64,000 nucleotides of DNA from Vreelandella aquamarina. Lineage in GTDB: Bacteria > Pseudomonadota > Gammaproteobacteria > Pseudomonadales > Halomonadaceae. The notes below the pieces were generated by a model. The model did no database searches, was not told the origin of the DNA, and saw only the letters and a list, made by a program, of their open reading frames with translations. Below, piece by piece: positions 36,406-45,754 of this stretch; the stretch's first letter is position 1, and every line of letters starts with the position of its first letter. Made by a program: the position numbers and the translations under genes. The DNA lies in the NCBI RefSeq assembly GCF_020075495.1, contig NZ_JABYQT010000001.1, forward strand, positions 372,001 through 436,000. Reading direction: 5' to 3'.

Positions 36406-36617
36406 CGGGGGCGGCGCAGCGGATCGAGCAAGGCGCTGAGTCCATTGTGGTCGATCTCGTGCATCAGGTGCAGGAGTTTTCCAATCTCGCCTGGCGGAAA
36501 CCCTTCTCGGGCAAACCAGTTGAGGTACGGCCCCGGCAGGTCGGCAATCAGCCAGCCCTGATATTTGCCGTACGGCATGGTAAGGGTTACCAGCTTTTGC
36601 AGGTCTTCAGGTTGCAT
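36402..36617 (-). CDS. DUF3820 family protein
   Basis: A 71-residue protein matching DUF3820, with MPYGKYQGWLIADLPGPYLNWFAREGFPPGEIGKLL as the family core. Some members have been called quorum-sensing-regulated virulence factors, but no biochemical function is established. It is on the minus strand and overlaps the end of the previous gene. Confidence 0.85.
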   Translation of the reverse strand: MQPEDLQKLVTLTMPYGKYQGWLIADLPGPYLNWFAREGFPPGEIGKLLHLMHEIDHNGLSALLDPLRRPR

Positions 36618-36701
36618 GCCTCGTTTTCCTCGTTTTTCGATACTCTATCTTTTGCCGCACTCTCTTGCCGCACTGGCCATTTTCAAGGCTGGGGGGCTGG
36701 C

Positions 36702-37577
36702 TCATTGCCCGCTTCTGGCAGCTTCGCAGATGAATCTGGCCAGGGCCTGAGCCGGTTCGCTTAGCTGACTGCTTGCCCGATGTATCAGACCGATATCGCG
36801 ATGAAAGGTATGCACGCCCAGATCCACCGCGCGTACCGTGGCAGGCCAGGGCTGAAGCGCGGCCACCTGGGGCACCAGGGCGGCCCCCACCCCGTGAGCC
36901 ACGAGCTGGATAATGGTATCCAGCTCGTCCACTTCGCATATCTCCTGCACCTGAACATGATGGCCGCGTAGAAAGCGGTCTACCTGACGCCCCCCGAAGG
37001 ACGAACGGTCGTAGCGCACGAAAGATTCGCGGCCAAGCAACTCACGCCAGTCATCACCTTCAACAGCGGCCGGAACCATCAGGCGAAAAGGTTCGTGGGC
37101 CAGCGGCGTCCAGCGCAGGTCACTGTGCAGCGTGAATGAGGGGCGAATGATTGCCGCCATATCAAGCTCGCCGGCATCCACCTGATTGACCAGCGCCATG
37201 GAAAGTCCGGGCAGCACCCGCGTGCGGCAGCCTGGGTAAGCGTGATGAAAGCGCGCCAGGGCCTCGGGCAGCAGCGAGCGTTGAATAGAGGCAATGGCGC
37301 CAATGGTGACCGGGGTCATTGCCTCCATGCCGGTATTGGCTCCCCCCAGGTTTTGGTAAAGCGCCAGCAGGGTATGGGCCTGTTGCAGCACCTCCTGCCC
37401 CTGCGGCGTCAGCGTCGCCGAGCGGCCCTTGCGAACGAACAGGGCAACATTCAGCGCCTCTTCAAGGCGCTTCATCTGGGCGCTGACCGCGGCCTGGGTC
37501 AAACCGATCTTGTGCGCGGCGGCGGCGAAGGTACCTTCCTGAGCAACGGCGACAAGGGTTTTCAACTCACGGATCAT
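36702..37577 (-). CDS. LysR-family transcriptional regulator
   Basis: A 291-residue LysR protein with N-terminal HTH (ELKTLVAVAQEGTFAAAAHKIGLTQAAVSAQMKRLEEAL-like region, residues 4-42) and a substrate-binding domain. It is divergent from the VOC-family gene across a 128-bp AT-rich gap, so that gene is a likely target. The effector is unknown. Confidence 0.85.
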   Translation of the reverse strand: MIRELKTLVAVAQEGTFAAAAHKIGLTQAAVSAQMKRLEEALNVALFVRKGRSATLTPQGQEVLQQAHTLLALYQNLGGANTGMEAMTPVTIGAIASIQRSLLPEALARFHHAYPGCRTRVLPGLSMALVNQVDAGELDMAAIIRPSFTLHSDLRWTPLAHEPFRLMVPAAVEGDDWRELLGRESFVRYDRSSFGGRQVDRFLRGHHVQVQEICEVDELDTIIQLVAHGVGAALVPQVAALQPWPATVRAVDLGVHTFHRDIGLIHRASSQLSEPAQALARFICEAARSGQ

Positions 37578-37705
37578 TGATAAATAAATTTTGTGGATTG
37601 GCGAAAAATATATTGATTTTATTTTCCCATGGCTCGGCCTAGGATGGCTATCACTATCGGCTGGCCGCCGCTGGCCACCTTATAACGACCGTGCAGGAGA
37701 TCACC

Positions 37706-38131
37706 ATGAACCTTTCCCCGTTCCATCTGGCCATCCCCGTTTACGATGTGGCGCTGGCCCGCGCGTTCTATAACGATGTCTTTGGCCTGGAAGAGGGGCG
37801 TTCCAGCGATAACTGGGTCGACTTCAACTTCTTCGGCCACCAGTTGGTCATTCATGGCCATCCGAAAACGCCCGGCCAGGAGAGTGCTCATACCAATCCA
37901 GTGGATGGCCACGACGTGCCGGTACCGCATTTTGGTGTGCTGCTCGAGTGGGATGAATGGGAAGCACTCGCCGAGCGCTTGAAGGCACAGGGCATCGAGT
38001 TCGTGATCGAACCCTACGTGCGCTTCAAGGGCCAGGTGGGCGAGCAGGCCACCATGTTCCTGCTCGACCCCTGCGGTAACGCGCTGGAGTTCAAGGCGTT
38101 CAAGGACAAGAGCCAGATCTTTGCCAAGTAA
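37706..38131 (+). CDS. VOC-family protein (glyoxalase/extradiol-dioxygenase fold)
   Basis: A 141-residue protein. [23 protein letters not shown] at the start and [15 protein letters not shown] near the end are the VOC beta-alpha-beta-beta-beta signature, and the metal-ligand pattern H...E (H7 and the final E) is visible. ATG 37706 has GGAGATCACC before it. The divergent LysR gene likely regulates it. The substrate is unknown; small thiol or electrophile chemistry is common in this family. Confidence 0.82.
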   Translation: MNLSPFHLAIPVYDVALARAFYNDVFGLEEGRSSDNWVDFNFFGHQLVIHGHPKTPGQESAHTNPVDGHDVPVPHFGVLLEWDEWEALAERLKAQGIEFVIEPYVRFKGQVGEQATMFLLDPCGNALEFKAFKDKSQIFAK

Positions 38132-38149
38132 GCCGCCAAGCAAGACCCA

Positions 38150-39043
38150 CTACCCCTGCAGCGCCTGCTCCTGACGACGGTGCTGCAGCGGGGACTTTCC
38201 AAAGTAGCGTTTATAGTCACGGCTGAACTGCGCCGCGCTGCGATAGCCTACCTTCAAAGCCGCCTGACTGACGTTGTGCTCCTGCTGGGACAGAAGCTGT
38301 TGGGCCTTGATCAGCCGCAGCCGTTTCAAGTACTGAGCGGGGGAGGCGCGGGTGATCTGCTTGAAGTACTGATGAAACGTCGAGACGCTCATGCTGGCCT
38401 GCTGCGCCAACTGCTCGACGGTAAACTCATCGGCAAAACTTACGTGAAGTTGCGACAGCACCTGCACAATGCGTGAATAGCGCCCCTGGCCATTCACCAG
38501 CGCTCTAAGCGCTGGCCCCTGTTCTCCCTTGAGTGCCTCGAACACCACCTCGCGAATGCGAGCCGTGCCCATGATGGCGCACTCCGTTTCAGATCCCAGT
38601 GTGCCTGCCAACCGGCCCATTGCCTCTTGCATGCCCGCTGTCATGGCAACCGATGCCATGGGCATCGGGGAAGGAGTAGGAACACTGATATCGCCCATGG
38701 CCATGACCATTTCACCTAACAGCGCCGGGTCCAGCTTGACGGAAATGCCCAGCAGCGGCGCCTCGGGTGAACCGTGGGTTTCACACTCGAAAGGTAATGG
38801 CAGGGTCTGCACCAGGTACTGTCCAGGGTTGTAGTGAATTTCCCGATCACCCAGATAGCCCACTTTCCGGCCCTGGGCGATAACGGTCAGGCTAGGTTCA
38901 TAGAGTAGCGGCGTGCGTACCTGATGGCGGCCCAGGCAGAGCAGTGAGACGCCCGGCAGGCGCGTCTGGGTGATGCCATCGGCCTTGGTCAACTCGGCGA
39001 TGGTTCGCGCTAACGGCGGATGGTTCGAAAGCAGCGTGCTCAT
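38150..39043 (-). CDS. AraC-family regulator with AraC_N domain (YqhC-like)
   Basis: A 297-residue regulator: an N-terminal cupin-like AraC_N domain (residues ~20-160; SLTVIAQGRKVGYLGDREIHYNPGQYLVQTLPLPF) and a C-terminal AraC double HTH (about 195-290). E. coli YqhC has this architecture and activates yqhD, an aldehyde/alcohol dehydrogenase, in response to aldehydes. Here it stands divergent from an alcohol dehydrogenase, the same logic. The aldehyde ligand is inferred. Confidence 0.85.
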   Translation of the reverse strand: MSTLLSNHPPLARTIAELTKADGITQTRLPGVSLLCLGRHQVRTPLLYEPSLTVIAQGRKVGYLGDREIHYNPGQYLVQTLPLPFECETHGSPEAPLLGISVKLDPALLGEMVMAMGDISVPTPSPMPMASVAMTAGMQEAMGRLAGTLGSETECAIMGTARIREVVFEALKGEQGPALRALVNGQGRYSRIVQVLSQLHVSFADEFTVEQLAQQASMSVSTFHQYFKQITRASPAQYLKRLRLIKAQQLLSQQEHNVSQAALKVGYRSAAQFSRDYKRYFGKSPLQHRRQEQALQG

Positions 39044-39244
39044 GAAAGCCTGCAGAAGTAGTAGAGAGTAGAGGGGTGGACGATAAAGACAAAATATAAT
39101 GATTTTTTGTTATTTTATCACATGTGTCTGGAGAAATAGGCAAGAAATACGGAGCTTAGCCCATCGTTATCGCGCCCCAATCGGCGAATAATGATCAGGT
39201 GTCCTCATGGTCAGGAGGATCACCGATGAAAGGAGTTTTATCTG

Positions 39245-40306
39245 ATGAGCCAAGCTAAATCCTACGCTGCCTTTGCAGCGGATAAACCGTTAGCCCCTTT
39301 TTCATTCGAGCGCCGCGAGCCGCGTCCCGATGACGTCGCCATCGAGATTCTCTACTGCGGCGTTTGTCATAGCGATCTGCACTTTGCGCGCAACGACTGG
39401 GGCATGAGCCAGTACCCGGTGGTGCCTGGGCATGAAATCGTGGGCCGGGTCACCGCAGTGGGTGACAAGGTGAGCCGCTTGAAGGCGGGCGATCTGGTCG
39501 GGGTTGGCTGCATGGTAGACTCCTGCCGGACCTGCAGTGCCTGCAAGGATGGCGTGGAACAGTACTGCCTGGAAGGCTTCACCATGACCTATGGCAGTGA
39601 AGACCGTGTGGACGGTACCATGACCCAGGGTGGCTACTCGGATGCCATCGTGGTCAGCGAGCACTTCGTCATAAAAATGCCCGACGGTATCGACCTGGCC
39701 TCCGCCGCTCCGATTCTGTGCGCCGGTATTACTACCTATTCACCGCTCAAGCATCACGGGGTGGGTAAAGGTCACAAGGTGGGCGTGATTGGTATGGGTG
39801 GCCTTGGTCACATGGGCGTGAAGCTTGCCAAGGCGCTGGGCGCGGAAGTCACTGTATTTACCCGCTCTGACGCCAAGGTAGAAGAAGCCAAGCGTAACGG
39901 CGCCGACCACGTAGTGGTATCGAGCGATCCGGCACAGATGGAAGCCGTCGCGGAAACCTTCGATTTCATGCTGGATACCGTACCCGTACAGCACGACCTG
40001 AACCCTTACCTTACGTCGCTTAAATACGACGGTACGCATATCATCGTAGGCCTTCTGGAGCCGATCGAGCCGGCGATCGAAGCCTTCAACCTGGTGTTCA
40101 AGCGCCGGGTAGTGGCGGGCTCGCTGATTGGCGGCATCGCGGAAACCGAAGAGCTGCTCCAGTTGTGCGCCGAGCAGGGCATTACCTGCGATATCGAGAT
40201 GCTGGATATCAATAATATCAACGAAGGGTTCGAGCGCATGGAAAAAGGCGACGTGCGCTATCGCTTCGTCATTGATATGGCAACGCTCAAGGACACCGCC
40301 GCTTAA
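39245..40306 (+). CDS. Zinc-dependent alcohol/aldehyde reductase (YahK-like)
   Basis: A 353-residue medium-chain dehydrogenase. The catalytic zinc residues are in CGVCHSDLHFARNDWG and the GHEIVG motif. The structural zinc cluster CxxCxxC...C is CRTCSACKDGVEQYC (about residues 95-109). The Rossmann loop is GMGGLGHMGVKLA (about 184-196). It matches the YahK/cinnamyl-alcohol-type branch, which reduces many aldehydes with NADPH. An AraC_N regulator is divergent, and a good terminator follows. Confidence 0.9.
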   Translation: MSQAKSYAAFAADKPLAPFSFERREPRPDDVAIEILYCGVCHSDLHFARNDWGMSQYPVVPGHEIVGRVTAVGDKVSRLKAGDLVGVGCMVDSCRTCSACKDGVEQYCLEGFTMTYGSEDRVDGTMTQGGYSDAIVVSEHFVIKMPDGIDLASAAPILCAGITTYSPLKHHGVGKGHKVGVIGMGGLGHMGVKLAKALGAEVTVFTRSDAKVEEAKRNGADHVVVSSDPAQMEAVAETFDFMLDTVPVQHDLNPYLTSLKYDGTHIIVGLLEPIEPAIEAFNLVFKRRVVAGSLIGGIAETEELLQLCAEQGITCDIEMLDINNINEGFERMEKGDVRYRFVIDMATLKDTAA

Positions 40307-40325
40307 TCAAGTGGCGATGTAAATC

Positions 40326-40358
40326 ACCCACCGCGGCCAAGCCTCGGTGGGTTTTTTT
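40326..40358 (+). terminator. Intrinsic terminator
   Basis: The stem ACCCACCG/CGGTGGGT is followed by seven T, about 20 bp after the dehydrogenase stop. Confidence 0.9.
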
Positions 40359-40402
40359 ATGCCGATCCGTTATACATAGGTCGATAGTGCCCCGAAAAAT
40401 GC

Positions 40403-40429
40403 TTCAGCTTGGTTTAGTCTGGCCGACAA
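40403..40429 (+). promoter_or_regulatory. FliA-like (sigma-28) promoter of the second chemoreceptor
   Basis: A TTCAGCTT, then 11 bp, then GCCGACAA, 38 bp before the start codon. The -10 matches the sigma-28 consensus GCCGATAA in 7 of 8 positions and the spacing is exact; the -35 matches 5 of 8. Chemoreceptor genes are often in the flagellar sigma-28 regulon. Confidence 0.55.
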
Positions 40430-40467
40430 TTATAAACAACTTATAAAAAAGCAAGGGGATCAACAAG

Positions 40468-42147
40468 ATGAAGCATCTCTCAATCAAGTGGAGTTTGACC
40501 GCTGCGCTGGCCCTGCTGGTACTCATGATCGGGTTGATCAGCGGGCTGGGATTTTATGCCAACCACACAAGCGGACGAGCCCTTGAAGAGCTTACCGATA
40601 TCAACGTGCGGCTGACCAACCTGGCCAACCGTACCCAGGTCAATGCACTGCGAGCGCAGACGTTTCTGGACCGCTTTGCCAGCTTGAGCACTCAGGGTAA
40701 TCCAGAGCAGGGGCAAGCCAGCTTGCTGCTGGCAACTCAGGCGGTAGCGGCGGCACAAGCTCGTTTTGACGAGTTCCAGGCGTTGTCACTTCCTGAAGGA
40801 GGCGAGCTTGCCCGCTATCGAGAGGCGGTAGTACAGGCCTATGAAGCCTTCATTACCGAAGGTATCGTGCCGTTGCTCGAGGCCCCGCCCTTTCAGATAC
40901 AGCGCCGCCAGGAAGCATTGAGCGAAAGCAGTGCTCAGCTTGATGGCGCCATGAACAACTTTATTGCCTATACCGAAACGCGAGGCCAGCGCGTGATCGA
41001 GCAGGTGGACGATCTTGCGCAAACGATTGGCGTTATCGCCCTGGCGCTACTGGTGATATCCCTTGTTGCCACAGTCATTATCCGCATGGCGATGATGCGG
41101 GGCGTCGTGCATCCGCTTAACCAAGCAATTGCCCACTTTTCGCATATTGCCGATGGTGACCTGACCGGGCATATCGAAGCGCGGGGTCGAAACGAAGTCG
41201 GCCAGCTATTCAGCGCACTGGCGGCGATGCAGGCCAGATTGAAAGCGTTGGTTATTTCGCTACGCAGCAGCAGTGAAAGCGTATTCAATGGCGCCGGCGA
41301 AATCTCGGCGGGCAGCCAGGATCTCTCTGCACGCACCGAGCAGCAGGCCTCGGCACTTCAGCAGACCGCCTCCAGCATGGAGCAGATGTCGACCACGGTG
41401 AGCAAGAATGCAGAATCAGCGCAAACGGCTGATGCATTATCGGCAGCGGCTTCGCAATCGGCCGAAGCGGGTGGCAAGGAGGTCCAGCACACGGTAACAC
41501 TGATGCGTGACATTGCTGACAGTGCCAAGCGCGTGAATGACATTATCGGAGTCATCGACTCGATTGCGTTTCAAACCAACATTCTGGCTTTGAACGCCTC
41601 CGTCGAAGCGGCCAGAGCCGGCGAGCAGGGGCGTGGGTTTGCCGTAGTGGCAAGCGAGGTTCGCTCGCTTGCCACTCGCAGCGCCGCCTCGGCAAAAGAG
41701 ATTCGTGACCTGATCGAGCAAACTACCGCTCAGATCAACGGTGGTGCCGAGCAGGCCGAGCGCAGTGGCAAGACCATTGCGCAGACGGTGCAGGCAATTG
41801 GCCAGATGACCACGCTGATGAGCGAAATTTCCACCGCAAGCCAGGAGCAGAACGGTGGTATCGAGCAGATCAACGCAGCGCTGGTGGAGATGGATGCGGT
41901 CACCCAGCAAAACGCGGCCTTGGTGCAGCAAACCAGCAGTGCCGCGAATGCGCTTGAAAACCAGGCGCGCCAGTTGGCAGAGCTGATGGCTACCTTCCGG
42001 CTGGAGGAGCAGGCGAGCGGAGCAAGCACGGCATCAGTGCCTGCGCCGCCGGCCACTCCAACGCCAAAGCAGGCGCTTCATCAGCCGCATCAGACGCCTT
42101 CTCGTAAGGCGCTGACTGAGCCGGCTGACGAGTGGGATGAGTTCTAG
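40468..42147 (+). CDS. Methyl-accepting chemotaxis protein with CheR/CheB tether
   Basis: A 559-residue chemoreceptor: membrane segment (about residues 10-30), a Tar-like four-helix sensor (~31-185), a second membrane segment (~186-208), HAMP (~210-262) and a signalling domain with tip near [29 protein letters not shown]. It ends DEWDEF, the xWxxF pentapeptide through which CheR and CheB are tethered. The first chemoreceptor in this window lacks that end. The ligand is unknown. Confidence 0.92.
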   Translation: MKHLSIKWSLTAALALLVLMIGLISGLGFYANHTSGRALEELTDINVRLTNLANRTQVNALRAQTFLDRFASLSTQGNPEQGQASLLLATQAVAAAQARFDEFQALSLPEGGELARYREAVVQAYEAFITEGIVPLLEAPPFQIQRRQEALSESSAQLDGAMNNFIAYTETRGQRVIEQVDDLAQTIGVIALALLVISLVATVIIRMAMMRGVVHPLNQAIAHFSHIADGDLTGHIEARGRNEVGQLFSALAAMQARLKALVISLRSSSESVFNGAGEISAGSQDLSARTEQQASALQQTASSMEQMSTTVSKNAESAQTADALSAAASQSAEAGGKEVQHTVTLMRDIADSAKRVNDIIGVIDSIAFQTNILALNASVEAARAGEQGRGFAVVASEVRSLATRSAASAKEIRDLIEQTTAQINGGAEQAERSGKTIAQTVQAIGQMTTLMSEISTASQEQNGGIEQINAALVEMDAVTQQNAALVQQTSSAANALENQARQLAELMATFRLEEQASGASTASVPAPPATPTPKQALHQPHQTPSRKALTEPADEWDEF

Positions 42148-42157
42148 GTGGAGTGTT

Positions 42158-42925
42158 CTAGATATGGGCCGATACGCGCAGGCGCACGTAGTCAGCGGTC
42201 CAGTTACCCTGCCCATCGCTCAGGCTGTGGGAGAGCAATACCAGGGTATTGTCGATGATCGAGTGGCGCAGATCCTCTTCCAGCCCGTGCAAAAATGGGT
42301 TGGCAAAGGTCTCCAGCCAACCCGCCATGCCGGTAGGCAGCTGGGTTGGCCGGGGAACAAGCTCTATGGTATCGACCTTGAATCCTACGGTTTGCAGGAT
42401 CTGGGCGTACTCTTCAGTGGTCGGAAAGTACCACGGGTGACGCCCTCGGGCGCTGATGCCTCGAAACTGAAGCGAGGCAATCAGCGCCGTGCAGATGGCC
42501 GCCACATTGCCATGTCCGCCAAACTCCGCCACGAACCGCCCACCCGGCTTCAATGCCCGCTTCACGCCGGATAGAACTGCTTGCGGGTCCAGCATCCAGT
42601 GAAGCGCCGCATTGCTGAAAACCGCATCGAACTCATGGTCAAAGGGAAGCTCGTGAGCATCGACGACGCGCGCGTTAACGCCACGGGCACGGGCGGCGGC
42701 CACCATCTCTTCTGAGCTGTCCACTGCCAGCACATCGGCGCCCAGTTCCATCAGGCGTTCGGTCAGGGCGCCATCGCCACAGCCCAGATCCAGAATCCGC
42801 TGGCCGGGTTGGGGGGAAAGCAACTTGATCACTTCGTTACTCATCTTAGGCACGAAGTCGGCATGTCGAGCGTAGTGGTCTGCGTTCCATTGCTGACTTG
42901 GTGGCTGCGGCGTACTGTTGTCCAT
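42158..42925 (-). CDS. Class I SAM-dependent methyltransferase
   Basis: A 255-residue methyltransferase. The AdoMet-binding motif I is ILDLGCGDGAL (residues ~44-54), the acidic post-motif residue is in VLAVDSSEEM, and the DAVFSNAALHWM block resembles the trans-aconitate methyltransferase (Tam)/UbiE-type branch. The substrate is not identifiable. The gene is monocistronic. Confidence 0.83.
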   Translation of the reverse strand: MDNSTPQPPSQQWNADHYARHADFVPKMSNEVIKLLSPQPGQRILDLGCGDGALTERLMELGADVLAVDSSEEMVAAARARGVNARVVDAHELPFDHEFDAVFSNAALHWMLDPQAVLSGVKRALKPGGRFVAEFGGHGNVAAICTALIASLQFRGISARGRHPWYFPTTEEYAQILQTVGFKVDTIELVPRPTQLPTGMAGWLETFANPFLHGLEEDLRHSIIDNTLVLLSHSLSDGQGNWTADYVRLRVSAHI

Positions 42926-43166
42926 GGCGTTGTCCTGGCATCGTTATAGTGCACGGGGAGTATAGAGAGTATAGCCCTTGGCGCCATAACATCGTCGCTG
43001 AACAGAAAGAAATTATTAGGCTAAATAATTGCTTAAATAATGTGGATTCCTGATGGCCATTGGGTGGCGGCAGCGCTGATGAAAGCCCATGAGGCGAGCC
43101 AATGAACCGTTCGTCTCGTTACTGCTACTCTTGTTAGAGAAATACCAATCAGACGGGAGGTACGCA

Positions 43167-43433
43167 ATGGCCGGAGGATGGGCAAAGGATGGTGCCGAGC
43201 AGGAACAGATCGAGAGAACGCTGGATGACGCCGTGGAACGGGCGCGCAGCCAGCTTCCGCGTGGTGAGAGCCGCCGGCACTGTGAAGAGTGTGACGCTGA
43301 GATTCCCGAGGCGCGGCGCTTGGCCGTGCCTGGTGTTCGGTTGTGCATCAACTGCCAGAACGAGCAGGATAAAAAGCAGTCGAACGTGAGTGTCTATAAT
43401 CGACGCGGCAGTAAAGATAGCCAGCTTCGCTAG
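43167..43433 (+). CDS. ybiI: DksA/TraR-type zinc-finger protein YbiI
   Basis: An 88-residue protein with the same length as E. coli YbiI as I recall it. It opens MAGGWAKDGAEQEQIERTLDDA and has a C4 zinc finger CEEC...CINC (about residues 41-66), and the tail NRRGSKDSQLR is the family ending. ATG 43167 is preceded by GGGAGGT. DksA relatives bind RNA polymerase; the role of YbiI is not well known. Confidence 0.92.
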   Translation: MAGGWAKDGAEQEQIERTLDDAVERARSQLPRGESRRHCEECDAEIPEARRLAVPGVRLCINCQNEQDKKQSNVSVYNRRGSKDSQLR

Positions 43434-43534
43434 TTGTATTTTAACGCGCTGCCCTCATTAGGCTAGTACTCACACAGCGTAGCGAACGCATGGCTGGCGC
43501 TGGATCCAAAGCCGCTCTTCATAAGCGAGGTCCC

Positions 43535-44266
43535 ATGAACGACGTTATCAACCTGATGAAATCCCACCGTTCCATTCGCAAGTTCACTGATCGTCCTATT
43601 GCTCGGGAGCTTCTCGTCGAATTGATTCAGGCAGGCCAGGGCGCGGCCACGTCAAGTCATGTTCAGGCCTATACGGTGATTCATGTCAAGGATCCGGCCA
43701 ATCGAGAGCAGATTGCCGAGCTGGCGGGGGGGCAGGATTATATCGCCAGTTGTGCTGACTTTCTGGTCTTCTGTGCAGACATGAAGCGCCCCACTGAAGC
43801 GTCTGAACGCACCGGCGCCAAGGTTGTTCGCGGCATGACCGAGCAACTGCTGGTGGCCACGGTGGATGTGGCGTTGATGGGGCAGAACGTGGCTACCGCG
43901 GCGGAATCAGAAGGCCTCGGTATCTGCTATATCGGCGGTATCCGTAACAATCCGCAGGCAATCAGCGACCTGCTGAAGCTACCCGAGCATGTCTATCCCG
44001 TATTTGGGATGTGCCTTGGATACCCGGATCATGACCCTGAGGTCAAGCCGCGCCTGCCGGTTGAAGCCGTGCTCAAGGAAGATTACTACACGGCGGATGC
44101 CGCGCTTGTCGAGGATTTTGATGCCACCATGCAGGCGTATTACCAGTCACGCAGCAGTGGTAACAAGGATACCGACTGGTCGCATAACCTGACGCCGTTA
44201 TTCGATAACAAGCTGCGCCCTCACATGCGCGACTATTTGATCGAACGTGGTTTTGAAATGAAGTGA
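43535..44266 (+). CDS. nfsA: NfsA-type NADPH-dependent flavin nitroreductase
   Basis: A 243-residue flavoprotein of the nitroreductase fold, frp/NfsA branch: SHRSIRKFTDRPI at the start, HVQAYTVIHV, and EGLGICYIGGIRNN/VFGMCLGYPD as flavin-binding and dimer segments. It reduces nitro compounds and quinones with NADPH. ATG 43535 is used; an upstream ATG at 43490 would add 15 residues with no clear ribosome-binding site. Two inverted repeats follow the gene. Confidence 0.9.
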   Translation: MNDVINLMKSHRSIRKFTDRPIARELLVELIQAGQGAATSSHVQAYTVIHVKDPANREQIAELAGGQDYIASCADFLVFCADMKRPTEASERTGAKVVRGMTEQLLVATVDVALMGQNVATAAESEGLGICYIGGIRNNPQAISDLLKLPEHVYPVFGMCLGYPDHDPEVKPRLPVEAVLKEDYYTADAALVEDFDATMQAYYQSRSSGNKDTDWSHNLTPLFDNKLRPHMRDYLIERGFEMK

Positions 44267-44310
44267 ATCTCGCAGGCGCGTCGCCTGTCATTGCGCCTGT
44301 CTCGACATCA

Positions 44311-44358
44311 TTCACGTCGTGAACGGCGTAAGTCACTGTCGTCTTGAGGCGACAGTGA
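44311..44358. repeat. Two inverted repeats after nfsA
   Basis: TTCACGTCGTGAA (44311-44323, arms 6-1-6) and TCACTGTCG with its complement (44333-44341 and 44350-44358, 9-bp stem). They lie between nfsA and the lipoprotein gene and could be a terminator or operators. No T-run is present. Confidence 0.5.
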
Positions 44359-44392
44359 TAACCTGTAAGGCGCCGTTGTCGAGGGAAGCATC

Positions 44393-44959
44393 ATGCACAA
44401 GCTAAAAGCAGGCCTAGGCCTGGGACTATTGTTCATCACGATGATAGCAGGGTGTGGCGGGCCGGAAGAGGAACCTGCCCGTAATCCAGTCGCGCAAGAT
44501 GAGCATCGATCTCCCGTTGACCCTCCCGCCAGTAAGCAGCCAGAACCGCTGAATGTGGGGATCGCTACTTCTGTGTCACTTGGAAGCGACCGCCGCCTGA
44601 CCGTGCAGGGAGAAACCAACCTGCCGGATGGCGCCCGGATACAGGTAACCGTCGAGCGTGAGTTAAGCCGCGTTCGCTGGCAATCGCGTACGAGCGTCAG
44701 CGATGGTCAGTTCAGTGCAGGTCCCTTTGGTTCGGGAAGCGGATTGCCGGATGGAGGTTACATCGTGCGCGTACAACTTTCCGAATCGAGCGTTCAGCCT
44801 GGCACGGTGCGCGCGCGTATTGGTCCCAAAGGCGAATACCTGGCGGGAGAGCTGGTTAGTCAATCCCGCCATGGTTTAGGTCAGATAGCCACCTACTCAC
44901 GTCGTTTCTTGGTGGGGGATGAGCCAAGACGAACCCGTGACCAGGTGGACGTTAATTGA
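44393..44959 (+). CDS. Hypothetical lipoprotein
   Basis: A 188-residue secreted protein. The signal peptide (residues 1-20) ends in a lipobox, MIAGCGG, with acylation expected at the cysteine. A proline-, glutamate- and glutamine-rich linker (about 22-55) leads to a beta-rich domain (RLTVQGETNLPDGARIQVTVE and GYIVRVQLSESS segments). I do not recognise the fold; beta-strands suggest an outer-membrane or periplasmic binding role. It is followed on the opposite strand by an XRE regulator. Confidence 0.75.
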   Translation: MHKLKAGLGLGLLFITMIAGCGGPEEEPARNPVAQDEHRSPVDPPASKQPEPLNVGIATSVSLGSDRRLTVQGETNLPDGARIQVTVERELSRVRWQSRTSVSDGQFSAGPFGSGSGLPDGGYIVRVQLSESSVQPGTVRARIGPKGEYLAGELVSQSRHGLGQIATYSRRFLVGDEPRRTRDQVDVN

Positions 44960-44977
44960 AGAAAGGGGAGAGATGCT

Positions 44978-45502
44978 TTAGACAGAACGCCAGTGTGCAA
45001 GAAGTACGGCATGAATGACCGTATCAGCGGGGGCTTTGGCAAAATGCTCCAGCACAAAGCGCTCATCACGCTGGACAAGGTAATGCCCTGCCTTGTGAAA
45101 CACGTGCGTGGGACCAAGCAGCAGAAGATCATTGGCTGCTACCGGTGAAAAGTCCGTATCAGGGCCGGGGGTAGCCATGACGCACGGTGCTTTCCAGTCG
45201 ATGTTCAAAGACAGGTAGTGCGGAACAGTAATTGTCGTTGCCTGAACCTGTTCCCAGGGGAGGGGACCGGTATGAGTCAACGTCAATAGCTGAGGGGCAG
45301 TATCACCTTCCAGCAGGGTAGCAAGCGAGCAATCCAGCGCCTCGGCAAGCGCAACCAGGCGCTCATGACCGATTTGCTTGATAGCTCCTGATTCCCAGTA
45401 GGAAATGGTGACATCCGAAACGCCCACCTTGCGCGCCAGAGCAGCCTTGTTAAGCTTGGCCCTCAGCCGCAATTGCTTTATACGTGAGCCTAGCGATTCC
45501 AT
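44978..45502 (-). CDS. XRE-family regulator with a degenerate S24-like C-terminal domain
   Basis: A 174-residue protein. The N-terminal HTH is IKQLRLRAKLNKAALARKVGVSDVTISYWESG (residues 8-39). The C-terminal 75 residues follow the strand pattern of the LexA/CI S24 peptidase fold (VAANDLLLLGPTHVFHKAGHYLVQRDERFVLEHF), but the catalytic Ser (usually GxSM) and Lys (usually KR) appear to be absent. It could be a non-cleaving ligand-sensing repressor. Its own promoter region contains a dense operator array and is shared with gltX. Confidence 0.75.
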   Translation of the reverse strand: MESLGSRIKQLRLRAKLNKAALARKVGVSDVTISYWESGAIKQIGHERLVALAEALDCSLATLLEGDTAPQLLTLTHTGPLPWEQVQATTITVPHYLSLNIDWKAPCVMATPGPDTDFSPVAANDLLLLGPTHVFHKAGHYLVQRDERFVLEHFAKAPADTVIHAVLLAHWRSV

Positions 45503-45548
45503 TTCGATTTCCTATTAATGAGCATTGTCAACTCGTTAAGTTTGCTTT

Positions 45549-45648
45549 GCCGCTAAGCGGCACTTCCTGCATGCTAAGTGCATTTCGATCTACTTTGCAT
45601 GCACAATCGCCAATTTTGGCGACTGCACAATACTAAGCGATTGCGCAA
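45549..45648. promoter_or_regulatory. Operator-like array upstream of the XRE gene
   Basis: Several symmetric elements occur within 100 bp: GCCGCTAAGCGGC (45549-45561), GCACTT...AAGTGC (45560-45581), TCGCCAATTTTGGCGA (45607-45622, 7-2-7) and TTGCGCAA (45641-45648). The central palindrome is flanked by two direct TGCACAAT copies 24 bp apart (45600-45607 and 45624-45631). CTAAG(C/T)G occurs three times. The layout fits several repressor sites for the XRE protein. Confidence 0.6.
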
Positions 45649-45748
45649 AGACACGCATCTTGAAATCTATAACCTTATTACATTTACTTTGACGATTTTC
45701 TGCGCAAGTCGTTCCCTTCGTCACGCTGTTGGTTGTGCGAAGGGCAGG

Positions 45749-45754
45749 TATAAT
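45749..45754 (+). promoter_or_regulatory. gltX -10 box (TATAAT)
   Basis: A consensus TATAAT lies 32 bp before gltX. The -35 is weak (CTGTTG at 45726-45731, 17-bp spacing). A 7-bp stem CCCTTCG/CGAAGGG (45714-45744) spans the -35 and spacer. Confidence 0.6.

Noticed and set aside
39225..39257. Ten-codon ORF overlapping the start of the alcohol dehydrogenase
   Set aside because: Too short, no conservation evidence; the ATGAAAGGAG part simply supplies the Shine-Dalgarno of the real gene.
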